NCBI GenBank assembly: GCA_002471015.1
Contig: DKPB01000057.1
Location: 46,035 to 110,034 of the forward strand
Reading direction: 5' to 3'
From: Stenotrophomonas sp. UBA7346
GTDB taxonomy: Bacteria > Pseudomonadota > Gammaproteobacteria > Xanthomonadales > Xanthomonadaceae
DNA length: 64,000 nucleotides
Of the stretch, positions 43,815-52,071 are shown piece after piece. A program made the position numbers and the translations under genes. The notes under the pieces were generated by a model. The model saw nothing but the letters and a program-made list of their open reading frames with translations, was not told the origin of the DNA and made no database searches. Positions within the stretch are counted from its first letter, which is position 1. Every line of letters begins with the position of its first letter.

Positions 43815-44318
43815 TCAGGGCTGGACGCGCTCGATGCGCAGCGTGTAGGGGCCGGGCTGGGACACGACGGCCAGGCCGTCGTCGATCTTGCCCAGCGGCA
43901 GCAAGCTGCGCGAATACGAGCGATGCTTGATGAAAATCGCCAGGTTGCCCCAAGGGACGTAGTGGGTAAGCTCGCCGGCCGAGGGAGCGATCCCCTCGGG
44001 TGCGTCCTGAATGGACAACTTGCGCGGCAGATCAGACACACGCTCGATGGTGTCGTAATCGGTCATCGTCAGCGACAACGGCAGCAACGACGCAAAGTCC
44101 TTGGCCGTGGCGTTGTCGTACAGGGTGGCGGTGGCGACCTGCTCACCGACGATCAAGCGGATCTTCATGGAATGCTCCCTGGAGGGCGTGGATTCGGATG
44201 CGGTCTGTGCAGCCAGGTTGACCGGGGCGCAGGCTGCCATCGCAAGGATCCAGCCCACTGGCAGCACAAGAGCTCTTCCCAGCGATACGAACCGATACGG
44301 GGGACGTGTCGTCTTCAT
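43815..44318 (-). CDS. Cyclophilin-like fold lipoprotein
   Basis: A 167-residue protein with an N-terminal hydrophobic segment ending AMAAC (possible lipobox, Cys near residue 30) and a C-terminal cyclophilin-like-2 domain (about 60-167: KIRLIVGEQVATATLYDN, TAKDFASLLPLSLTM, YVPWGNLAIFIKHR). The family has the cyclophilin fold without clear proline-isomerase residues. It is first in the operon, 99 bp from the divergent lysR. An internal ATG at about 44168 would give the bare domain without export. Confidence 0.75.
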   Translation of the reverse strand: MKTTRPPYRFVSLGRALVLPVGWILAMAACAPVNLAAQTASESTPSREHSMKIRLIVGEQVATATLYDNATAKDFASLLPLSLTMTDYDTIERVSDLPRKLSIQDAPEGIAPSAGELTHYVPWGNLAIFIKHRSYSRSLLPLGKIDDGLAVVSQPGPYTLRIERVQP

Positions 44319-44377
44319 GGCAGCTATTGTCTGCGCGACGCACATGTGCGACTAGCTAATCAATTCTAATTAACCCT

Positions 44378-44392
44378 ATTAGTTGAGCTAAT
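44378..44392. promoter_or_regulatory. LysR-type operator (T-N11-A box)
   Basis: ATTAG-TTGAG-CTAAT, a 15-bp inverted repeat of the LysR consensus form, lies in an AT-rich 99-bp intergenic region between lysR and the operon it probably controls. A second CTAAT at 44356-44360 pairs with the same ATTAG over a wider spacing, consistent with a two-site LysR arrangement. Confidence 0.6.
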
Positions 44393-44417
44393 TAATGCAT
44401 GATGGGAAACTGTCCCC

Positions 44418-45377
44418 ATGGCTCGAAGAAACCTCAACGATCTGCTGTCTTTCGTCACCGTTGCCCGAGAAGGCAGCTTTACCCGTGCAGCAGCGATACT
44501 TGGAGTGACCCAGTCAGCGCTAAGCCAGGCCATCCGCGGCCTGGAGGAGCAGCTCGAGATCCGCCTGCTCACCCGTACCACCCGCAGCGTGTCCCCTACA
44601 CCGGCCGGCGAGCGTCTGTTGAACGCCATCGGCAGCCGATTCGATGAGATCGAAGGCGAGCTGGACGCACTGACCGAGTTGCGGGACAAGCCTGCAGGCA
44701 CGGTACGCATCACCTGTGGTGACCACGTGTTGCGCACCACCCTGCTGCCAAAACTGACCCCGGTACTGCGCAGGTATCCGGATGTGCATGTGGAGTTCGA
44801 CGTCAACTATGGCTTTCGCGACATCGTGGCCGATCGCTTCGATGCCGGCGTGCGCCTGGGCGAGGCCATCGACAAGGACATGATCGCGGTTCCCATCGGG
44901 CCACAGCTGCGCATGGCAGTGGCCGCCTCGCCAGACTATTTTGCCTCGCACCCGATCCCCAGGAAGCCACGCGACCTGCTCGATCACATATGCATCAACA
45001 TGCGTCAGAGCGGGGGTGGGCTATATGTGTGGGACTTCCAGAAACGCAACCAGCAACAGAATGTGCGGGTCGAAGGTCAACTGATCTTCAATACTTCAAC
45101 CCACATCGTGGAGGCTGCATTGGCTGGGCTTGGCATTGCCTACCTGCCACAGGAGGAGTTCGAGCCCCATATCGCGCAAGGTCGCCTGACGAACGTACTG
45201 GACGAGTGGTGCGACCCCTTCCCGGGCTACTACCTCTACTACCCCAGCCGCCACCAGCCATCGCCAGCTTTCTCGCTGGTGGTGGATGCGCTTCGGCATA
45301 TCACCGGGCCGGACGCGTCTCCACGCTCCACTTCCCCTCCAACGAGACGGTTGCAGAAAGCCACCAAAGGGAAATGA
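44418..45377 (+). CDS. LysR-family transcriptional regulator
   Basis: A 319-residue regulator with the N-terminal winged helix (about 3-62: LLSFVTVAREGSFTRAAAIL and VTQSALSQAIRGLEEQLEI) and a periplasmic-binding-protein-like sensor domain in the rest. It is most like the regulators that sit divergently from aldo/keto reductase and MFS genes. It should bind the T-N11-A box at 44378-44392 and activate the neighbouring minus-strand genes on sensing an unidentified, possibly aromatic or quinone-like, ligand. Confidence 0.92.
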   Translation: MARRNLNDLLSFVTVAREGSFTRAAAILGVTQSALSQAIRGLEEQLEIRLLTRTTRSVSPTPAGERLLNAIGSRFDEIEGELDALTELRDKPAGTVRITCGDHVLRTTLLPKLTPVLRRYPDVHVEFDVNYGFRDIVADRFDAGVRLGEAIDKDMIAVPIGPQLRMAVAASPDYFASHPIPRKPRDLLDHICINMRQSGGGLYVWDFQKRNQQQNVRVEGQLIFNTSTHIVEAALAGLGIAYLPQEEFEPHIAQGRLTNVLDEWCDPFPGYYLYYPSRHQPSPAFSLVVDALRHITGPDASPRSTSPPTRRLQKATKGK

Positions 45378-45408
45378 GGCCCAAGCACAAAGCTTCCCGC
45401 TTGGGCCT
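45377..45408 (+). terminator. Hairpin terminator after lysR
   Basis: AGGCCCAAGC (45377-45386) and GCTTGGGCCT (45399-45408) form a 10-bp perfect stem beginning at the stop codon. There is no clear U tract, so the termination function is inferred from position. Confidence 0.5.
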
Positions 45409-45592
45409 GAAGTGTTGAACGACACTGACAGTACGTTGAATGCCATGCCCAGCGGTAGCTGGCAAGCCGCAGACGAGATTCCACCATCCTGCCACGGTGC
45501 GAAATTCTCGTTGACTCAATCCACCGGTAAGATGAGCCCCGCCAAGGAGCTCTGGATGCTGGCGCCTCCTCTTCTCCTGCATGGACAACCCG

Positions 45593-46420
45593 ATGAAAGC
45601 TGCCCTGATCGCACTTTCCCTGCTGAGCCCCACCGTCCTGGCTTGCGAAGCCTCGCAATTGGGTCTTTCCGGTTCGGTCATGGTGCCTACCTGCTTCCCC
45701 AGCCAGATGCCTGACCAATGCCGCAACGCGGGGGAACTGCTGGGCCACTATATGGAAGCGATGCCAGACAGCGATGATGTCCTCACCATCGGCATTCACA
45801 GCAGCCCATGGCATCTCTATGACACAGAGATGCGCATCCTCTCCATCGACGAATTTGCCAGCTCCGTTCGCTCCGGGCTTGACAGCAGAGTCACCCGCAT
45901 CGAACTGATCGCTTCCTGGACAGCTGTCTCACCCAGCCCCGGCGTGCCCTCGTTGGCTGCACAACTTTCCGATGCCCTGGGTGGCTTTCCCGTAAGCGGT
46001 GAATCCGGCTTTCTGTGGCTCAACAAGGATGGCACGCGTCACACCACCCGCCAGGCGTTCACCGTACGCGAAGGAGCCGGTTCCTATTCCGTTTCAGAGG
46101 GTGACCCCTTGCTGGTCTCCCTGGTCGCGGGCTGGCCCGCGCAATTGCCGGAGAACGCCGCACCGGGCGACGCCTACGTGCAGATGCGCGCTGCCGCCGG
46201 CAAGGATATTTTCCTGCTGTGTCCTGATGAGGCGCTGCTCGGTTTTGAACATGCCGCCGAAATGGGAAACGCGGTAGCCGCCTACAATGCCGCGATCATG
46301 CGACTGGAACGCAGTGGCAAAAGCGACCGCGCCGCTGCGTTGGCACTACTGGAACGCGGTGTCGCGCTGGGCGACGAAAAATCACGGGTCAAGTTGGATC
46401 TATTGAGATCGAACAACTGA
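45593..46420 (+). CDS. Hypothetical secreted protein with Sel1-like C-terminus
   Basis: A 275-residue protein with a signal peptide (MKAALIALSLLSPTVLACEA, cleavage about residue 17-18). The middle is unrecognised; the last 50 residues (AAEMGNAVAAYNAAIMRLER, then ALLERGVALGDEKSRVKLDLL) have the spacing of Sel1/TPR repeats. It is probably periplasmic. The ATG at 45593 directly precedes the signal; ATG at 45581 is possible. No neighbour suggests a function. Confidence 0.65.
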   Translation: MKAALIALSLLSPTVLACEASQLGLSGSVMVPTCFPSQMPDQCRNAGELLGHYMEAMPDSDDVLTIGIHSSPWHLYDTEMRILSIDEFASSVRSGLDSRVTRIELIASWTAVSPSPGVPSLAAQLSDALGGFPVSGESGFLWLNKDGTRHTTRQAFTVREGAGSYSVSEGDPLLVSLVAGWPAQLPENAAPGDAYVQMRAAAGKDIFLLCPDEALLGFEHAAEMGNAVAAYNAAIMRLERSGKSDRAAALALLERGVALGDEKSRVKLDLLRSNN

Positions 46421-46459
46421 CGTGCCGGTCCTGCTCCATCTGCGCTCCTGCACCAGCAC

Positions 46460-47461
46460 TCAAAGGACATGGATGCCGCGCAACCACGCCAGCGCATCCT
46501 CCGTCCATCGATCCGTGTCCTTACCCTGCTTGCGGACACCGAAGGCGTGGCCGCCGCTTTCATAGAGTCTGAGCTCCACGCTGCCACCGGCCCGCTGCAA
46601 CGCCCTGGCATACACCTCCGAGTAATAGGATGGATCGACCGGGTCATCCTTGGCATGGATGAGCAGCGTGGGCGGCACCGCGGCAGACACCTCGATATCG
46701 GTGTTCAGCGCCTGCGCGGCGACGGCTTTGGGCGTCTTGTTCTTGTGCTCCATCGTCAGGTGGCCGGGATACACGGGTATTGCGAAGTCAGGGCGACTAC
46801 TGACCTGGTCGACCGCGTCGATGGCCGCATAGGTGCGGTGCCTGAAGCCCGTCGAGGAGAGCACCGCAAGATTTCCCCCTGCGGAAAACCCCATCACCCC
46901 AATCCGGTCCGGGTCCACCCCATATGCCTGCGCGTTGTAGCGGACCAGCGACAGCGCTCTTTGCGCATCCTGCAGCGCCATCGGAATCGCAGGCTGCTCA
47001 TGCAGCCGGGTCTCACTGTTCCAGTTGCAACCGGTATTCGGCACGCGGTACTTCACCAGGATGCAGGTGATGCCAGCATCGGTCAGCCACTTGCAGACAT
47101 CGGAGCCATGAAGCCCCAGCGTGCTGTTGGGCCCTATCGCCAAGGCCTTGTAGCCGCCGCCGGGAAATACCAGCACCGCCGCCCGCGACGAATTGTGCCG
47201 GGGCGAGTACACGAGATAGCTTGGCCGGGTCCAGGCCCAGGGTTCATGGGCAAGCGCGTTGATACCGTCGAGCAATACCTGCGAGCCCTCGGGCCACAGC
47301 GGCACCTCCTGCGAGTAGGCGATGGCAGGCGACGGCTGTTCTGCTGCATCGACGGAGGACTTGCCAACCGTGGGCTGCCCCAACGCATCGGCAGCGCTGC
47401 TGCCCGATGTGCTAGCCAGCAACAGCAGTGAAATGAAACGAAGGGGAGCTGGGCAGGACAT
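46460..47461 (-). CDS. Secreted alpha/beta hydrolase, acetyl-esterase (BD-FAE/xylan esterase-like) type
   Basis: A 333-residue protein with a signal peptide (about 1-24) and an esterase fold: oxyanion region VFPGGGYKALA, nucleophile elbow IGVMGFSAGGNLAVL, acid in LLIHAKDDPVDPSYY and His in YESGGHAFGVR. Relatives remove acetyl or feruloyl groups from plant polysaccharides, which fits a plant- or soil-associated bacterium. The ATG at 47461 (MSCPAPLRFISLLLLA) was chosen as the signal-peptide start. Confidence 0.85.
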   Translation of the reverse strand: MSCPAPLRFISLLLLASTSGSSAADALGQPTVGKSSVDAAEQPSPAIAYSQEVPLWPEGSQVLLDGINALAHEPWAWTRPSYLVYSPRHNSSRAAVLVFPGGGYKALAIGPNSTLGLHGSDVCKWLTDAGITCILVKYRVPNTGCNWNSETRLHEQPAIPMALQDAQRALSLVRYNAQAYGVDPDRIGVMGFSAGGNLAVLSSTGFRHRTYAAIDAVDQVSSRPDFAIPVYPGHLTMEHKNKTPKAVAAQALNTDIEVSAAVPPTLLIHAKDDPVDPSYYSEVYARALQRAGGSVELRLYESGGHAFGVRKQGKDTDRWTEDALAWLRGIHVL

Positions 47462-47557
47462 ATTCGAATCCTTTGCTCTCTGAAGCACCACACGTTTTGC
47501 CGACGCCGGGATCACCTGCCAGAGCCGCATCCGCCCCCATTGCGCAGGCGAGAGGGC

Positions 47558-48436
47558 TCATCGAACCACACTGCTCTCTTTCTCAAGCTGCTGCTCGAAG
47601 CGCAGGCGAGAGTCGCCAACCAGGGTCGGCAGCAGTGTTGGATCAACAAACGCATCCGCGTCACCCGCCTGCCTGCGCTGCTGCCGCCCCAATACATCCG
47701 TCATCTCCGGGTGACCGCTGAGCACGATATCCGCCTTCATACCCGCAAGCTTTGCGAATGTCGCCTCGAAATCCCCGGCAATGGCCGGATAGCCCTTGTT
47801 GCCGACCAAGGTATTGCCGGCAACCGTGATGCTGCACAGGAACAGCAGCGGGCGCGGCGTGCCGCGATCATTCACCGTCGTGCTCCAGCTGGTGCAGCCA
47901 CGGGTATGGCCCGGGGTCAGATGCGCCGTCAGCTCGACCTCGCCCAGCTGGATCGTCTGCCCATCGGCAACTTCCTGATCCACGCTGATCGGCGCAAACG
48001 GCTGTACGCCATAGTTGGTGTCGCCCTGGTTGCGGCCGTTCTCCAGTGCCCAGCGGTCGCCGGCGCTGGCGAGCACGCGCGCGCCCGTATCACGCTGCAG
48101 CTGCGCCAGTGCGCCGACATGATCGGCGTGGGCATGGTTATTGATCAGCAGCCGGACATCACGCAACGGAACGCCGACGGCTTCGATGTTGCGTTCAATC
48201 TGGCCGGCGTTTTCCGCCAAGGTCGCATCGAGCAGAATGGCGCCTTGCCTGGATACGATCAGATAGGCCGCCAGCCCTTGGCTGCCGACGTAGTAGACGT
48301 TGTCGACAATCTGGAAGGGTTCGGTCGCCGCCGTCCATGCCGGTGGATCGGCGGCCCACGCCGTACTGGCCACCCATCCGCTGATCACCAGCGCGGCCGC
48401 CCGCGCGCGCCAACCATTGCCCTGCCCTGCGTTCAT
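47558..48436 (-). CDS. Subclass B3-like metallo-beta-lactamase
   Basis: A 292-residue secreted MBL-fold hydrolase (signal peptide about 1-29, ending AWAA). All B3 zinc ligands are in place: His101-x-His103-x-Asp105-His106 (NNHAHADHVGAL), His177 (TPGHTRGCTSW) and His242 (LSGHPEMTD). The position that is Cys in B1/B2 enzymes is Ser202 (CSITVAGN), as in B3. It should hydrolyse beta-lactams in the periplasm, though it is distinct from my memory of L1 and could act on other lactones. No regulator gene is adjacent. The ATG at 48436 is the signal-peptide start. Confidence 0.83.
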   Translation of the reverse strand: MNAGQGNGWRARAAALVISGWVASTAWAADPPAWTAATEPFQIVDNVYYVGSQGLAAYLIVSRQGAILLDATLAENAGQIERNIEAVGVPLRDVRLLINNHAHADHVGALAQLQRDTGARVLASAGDRWALENGRNQGDTNYGVQPFAPISVDQEVADGQTIQLGEVELTAHLTPGHTRGCTSWSTTVNDRGTPRPLLFLCSITVAGNTLVGNKGYPAIAGDFEATFAKLAGMKADIVLSGHPEMTDVLGRQQRRQAGDADAFVDPTLLPTLVGDSRLRFEQQLEKESSVVR

Positions 48437-48743
48437 TGCTGCACCTGCTCTGGAAGTGGCTGCCACTGTGGGCGCGGATTGGCGACGCCACAAATGCGAA
48501 GAACTGGGCCGAGCCATGAGTTTTTTCTGGGACTGGGATGGGGGACGGCGGATGCCTGTCGGGACACGCGAAAGCTGTCTGTACCGCTGCCGCAATCGGC
48601 GGCGTTGAACCAGGGCCGTTCGCAGCGCTCTGTAATTGCGATTTCCGGTACTGCTTTTTTTTTACGGCATTTGCGCGTGAACCCTGTCGACGCGCACTTG
48701 CGGGCAGCAGTATCTTCGCCCCCATCTGCCCGGAGAAGCCACA
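48437..48743. other. Divergent intergenic region, no gene seen
   Basis: About 300 bp between the lactamase and the divergent lipoprotein gene; it must contain both promoters. A T-rich run (48654-48663) is the only notable feature. GGAGAAG just upstream of 48744 is the ribosome-binding site of the lipoprotein. Confidence 0.5.
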
Positions 48744-50426
48744 ATGGTCACCCGATCCTTGTCCCTGCTGCTTCCATCCCTGATCGCAGCCCTGCTTCTG
48801 TCAGCCTGCGATTCCAGCAAGCCGCCAGCTGCAGCCGAGGCGAAAGCCGCAGCCAAGCCGTCCGAGCTGCCGCTGTTCGAAACCTTCGGCGACCTGCACC
48901 GCGACATCGGCAGCAAGGTGCCACTGGCACAGCGCTACTTCGACCAAGGCCTGCGCCTGGCCTACGGTTTCAACCACGAGGCGGCCGGGCGTGCATTTGC
49001 CGAGGCCGCGCGGCTGGATCCGGCCTGCGCCATCTGTGTCTGGGGCCAGGCCTTGGTGCTGGGCCCCAACATCAACATGCCGATGGACCCGGCCGTAGCC
49101 AGGGACGCCGCCGCGCTGGCGGCACGTGCCAGCCGCCTGGCCAGCACCGCGCGGCCGGTGGACCAGGCTCTGATCACAGCGCTGCAGCAGCGCTATGCCG
49201 ATCCTGCACCGGAAGACCGGCAGCCACTGGACCGCCGCTATGCCGAAGCAATGGCCAGGGTAGTGGCGCAGTATCCGCAGGACGATGATGCAGCCACGCT
49301 GTATGCCGAGGCGCTGATGGACCTCTCGCCGTGGGCCTATTGGCAGGACGGCAAGCCCGGTGCATACACGCCTACCCTGGTAGGCGAACTGGAGCGCGTG
49401 TTGGCGCGCAACCCGCGCCATATCGGGGCAATGCACTACTACATACACGCAATGGAATCCTCGCCCGACCCCAAGCGTGCCGAGCCGCACGCCGATGCCT
49501 TGGCGGCGCTGGCCCCAGGATCCGGCCACCTGGTGCATATGCCTGCGCATATCTACATCCGTGTAGGCCGCTACCACGATGCAACGATGACCAATCTCTC
49601 CGCCACTACCGCCGACAAGGATTTCCTTGCAGTCTGCCGTGGCAGCAACGGCGTCTATCCGCTGGGCTACGTGCCACACAACTGGCATTTCGCGACGATG
49701 ACCACCGGCCTGACCGGCTCGCGCACCTTGTCACTGCAGGCCGCGCAGCAGACCGCCGCGCGCGCCGACCGCAAGGTGATGGGCGAGGCGCCAATGCAGT
49801 TCATGCAGCAGTTCGTGGTCACCCCACTGCTCACCCAGGTGCGGTTTGGCGACTGGGACGCGATCCTCGCGGACACGCCTGCCGCAGCGGAACTGCCCTA
49901 CCCCGCAGCGATACGCCACTTTGCACGTGGCATGGCGCAGGCGCGCAAGGGCAACCTGGAGCAGGCACTTGCCGAGGCCAGTGCACTGCACACGATCGCC
50001 GCCGACCCGGCGATGGCACAGATCAGCTTCTTCGACATCAATCATGCCGATGGCGTGCTGCGGGTAGCCGACGCCCTGTTGCAGGGCGAGCTGCTGCGCA
50101 CGCAGGGCAAGCACGATGCGGCGCTGGCCGCGCTGCGCGAGGCGGTGCGCGCCGAGGACGCCCTGGCCTACAACGAGCCTGCCGACTGGCCCTTGCCGGT
50201 ACGCCCCTATCTGGGGGCCGCGTTGTTGGAAGCCGGCGATGCCAAGGGTGCGAGCACCGCCTTCGATCAGGACCTGAAAACCTACCCCGCCAACGGTTGG
50301 TCCCTGCAGGGGCTGGCACAGGCGCAGCAGGCACTGGGACAGAAAGAAGCGGCTGCCGAAACCCAACGCCAGCAGGCAGCCGCCTGGCAATGGGCCGATG
50401 CACCACTGACTGCGGCGCGTTACTGA
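48744..50426 (+). CDS. TPR-repeat lipoprotein
   Basis: A 560-residue lipoprotein: lipobox LLLSAC at residues 16-21, then a Lys/Ala-rich linker and helical repeats across the whole length. Typical stretches are YFDQGLRLAYGFNHEAAGRA, HIGAMHYYIHAMES and GHLVHMPAHIYIRVGRYHDA; His/Tyr-rich segments in the middle recur in this uncharacterised family. TPR proteins act as binding scaffolds; the partner is unknown. Its last 7 bases overlap, tail to tail, the 3' end of nadR. Confidence 0.8.
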   Translation: MVTRSLSLLLPSLIAALLLSACDSSKPPAAAEAKAAAKPSELPLFETFGDLHRDIGSKVPLAQRYFDQGLRLAYGFNHEAAGRAFAEAARLDPACAICVWGQALVLGPNINMPMDPAVARDAAALAARASRLASTARPVDQALITALQQRYADPAPEDRQPLDRRYAEAMARVVAQYPQDDDAATLYAEALMDLSPWAYWQDGKPGAYTPTLVGELERVLARNPRHIGAMHYYIHAMESSPDPKRAEPHADALAALAPGSGHLVHMPAHIYIRVGRYHDATMTNLSATTADKDFLAVCRGSNGVYPLGYVPHNWHFATMTTGLTGSRTLSLQAAQQTAARADRKVMGEAPMQFMQQFVVTPLLTQVRFGDWDAILADTPAAAELPYPAAIRHFARGMAQARKGNLEQALAEASALHTIAADPAMAQISFFDINHADGVLRVADALLQGELLRTQGKHDAALAALREAVRAEDALAYNEPADWPLPVRPYLGAALLEAGDAKGASTAFDQDLKTYPANGWSLQGLAQAQQALGQKEAAAETQRQQAAAWQWADAPLTAARY

Positions 50427-51505
50427 ACCGGCAGCGCCACAGTGGTTTGATGTCCAGCCTGCTGCAGCTCGGCCATCGCCGCCAATGCGGTGGCTTCACG
50501 CTGCTGCCAGCTGCCGCGCAGCTGGCGATAAGGTAGCTGGCGCGCTTCAAGCGCGCGCAGGTACCAGCCATGCTGCCAACGGCGGAAATCCGCATCACGG
50601 CGCGTACCGTCCTGCACGAAAGGCACATCCGGCGCGCACAGCAATACCAGGTCGTAATGACGGGCCGACAATGCCTGCAGCAGCGGATCGGCACGCCCGA
50701 ACATGGCCTGCGCATACATCAAGGTGGTCAGCGGCGAGGTGTCACAGGCCAGCCAGGCGCTGGCGGTTTCCAGCAGGGCCTCCTCGCGGGCGATCTGGGT
50801 CTGGGCGATATGCAGCAGATCGGCCTCCTGCAGTTGGCCATTATTCGCCTCCCACAGCTCCCGTCCGTACTCGGCGGCATGCACGCTGCCACAGCATTCG
50901 GCCAAGCGTTGCGCCAGCGTGGACTTGCCGGTGGACTCGCCCCCCAGCAACACCACCCGCTTGACGAAGTGGCGGTATACCTGCGGTGCCAACTGCCGCC
51001 GCTGCGCATGCAGATCGGCACGCAACGCCGTGCCCGAGATCGGCACCGTGCGCCGCGCCGGGTCCACCGCCACATGCGCCACCGCGCAACCGCCATGCAA
51101 CTGCTGTTGCTGTGACAGCACTTCGGCAAAGCCGGGGCCGTAGTCCTCACTGCTGAACACCACGTCCACCTGCTGGCGGATCACCTCACGCAGCAACCAG
51201 GCCATGAACAACCGGTGCACCGCGTCGCTGGCGTCGTTGTCCGGCAGAGCGCGCTTAGGCAGGCCCAGCCGCTGGCAGTGCGCGGCCAGGCGCGCATCGT
51301 CCAGCACCCAGTGCTGGGCACCCGGGTACAGACTGCGCAGCCACTGCTCACGCCGCTGCGGCTCCATTCCGGCGAACTCGGGCTTGGTATAGCTGACCAC
51401 GATCAACTGGGCGCAGGCGGCCTGCGCATGGTCCAGCAGCAGCTGATGGCCGCGATGCAGCGGGCAGAACTTGCCCACCACCAGGCCGGTGCGCGGCATG
51501 CTCAT
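50420..51505 (-). CDS. nadR: NadR-type bifunctional NMN adenylyltransferase / ribosylnicotinamide kinase
   Basis: A 361-residue cytoplasmic protein with two enzymes. The N-terminal nucleotidyltransferase has GKFCPLHRGH (residues 11-20) and the late ISGTALR signature (about 155), for NMN to NAD. The C-terminal kinase has Walker A GGESTGKSTLAQRL (about 180) and makes NMN from nicotinamide riboside. The helix-turn-helix repressor domain of enterobacterial NadR is absent. The ATG overlaps the pnuC stop (ATGA), so import and phosphorylation are coupled. It is the last gene of the seven-gene operon beginning with the MoxR ATPase. Confidence 0.9.
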   Translation of the reverse strand: MSMPRTGLVVGKFCPLHRGHQLLLDHAQAACAQLIVVSYTKPEFAGMEPQRREQWLRSLYPGAQHWVLDDARLAAHCQRLGLPKRALPDNDASDAVHRLFMAWLLREVIRQQVDVVFSSEDYGPGFAEVLSQQQQLHGGCAVAHVAVDPARRTVPISGTALRADLHAQRRQLAPQVYRHFVKRVVLLGGESTGKSTLAQRLAECCGSVHAAEYGRELWEANNGQLQEADLLHIAQTQIAREEALLETASAWLACDTSPLTTLMYAQAMFGRADPLLQALSARHYDLVLLCAPDVPFVQDGTRRDADFRRWQHGWYLRALEARQLPYRQLRGSWQQREATALAAMAELQQAGHQTTVALPVQ

Positions 51506-52071
51506 GCCTGCGTGCCCTGCGTGCGCCACAACTTCCGCCAGTGCCGCCAGGCCAGCCACGCATTGATCCAGTAAGCCGCGTACAACACGGAGGTCAGGGT
51601 CAGCCCGCGCGAAGCGTACAGCGGTACCGCGATGGTGTTGACCAGCACCCACACCGGCCAGGTTTCGATGCGCCGGCGCATCAGCAGCAACTGCGCCAGC
51701 ACCGACAGGCACAGCACCGAGGAGTCGGCAAACGGCGCGTAAGCGTCGGTGAAGCGATGCAGCACCAGTCCGTAAGCAGCACCGGCCAGCAGCGCACCGG
51801 CGCCCATCAGCAGAAAGCTGCGCAATGGCGTGCGCTGGATCGGCAAGGCTGCATGACTGGCACTGGCATGCCAATTCCACCACCCAAACAGGCTGGCCAC
51901 CACGAAGAACACCTGCAGCAGCACATCGGCATACAACTGGGTATGCCAGAACAACAGGCCGAACAGCGAGCAACCGATGATGCCCGTCCACCAGGTATGC
52001 ACGCTGTTGCGTGCGGCGCATAGGATGGACGCGGTAGCGAAGGCGTTGGCGGCGATTTCCAGCCCGGTCAT
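51502..52071 (-). CDS. pnuC: Nicotinamide riboside transporter PnuC
   Basis: A 189-residue inner-membrane protein with about seven hydrophobic helices and PnuC hallmarks: the aromatic LFGWWNW motif, NSVHTWWTGIIG in the first part and the C-terminal WVLVNTIAVPLYASRGLTLT. It carries nicotinamide riboside by facilitated diffusion, with phosphorylation by NadR as the trap. Both ends overlap neighbours by 4 bp (ANL enzyme upstream, nadR downstream). Confidence 0.92.
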   Translation of the reverse strand: MTGLEIAANAFATASILCAARNSVHTWWTGIIGCSLFGLLFWHTQLYADVLLQVFFVVASLFGWWNWHASASHAALPIQRTPLRSFLLMGAGALLAGAAYGLVLHRFTDAYAPFADSSVLCLSVLAQLLLMRRRIETWPVWVLVNTIAVPLYASRGLTLTSVLYAAYWINAWLAWRHWRKLWRTQGTQA

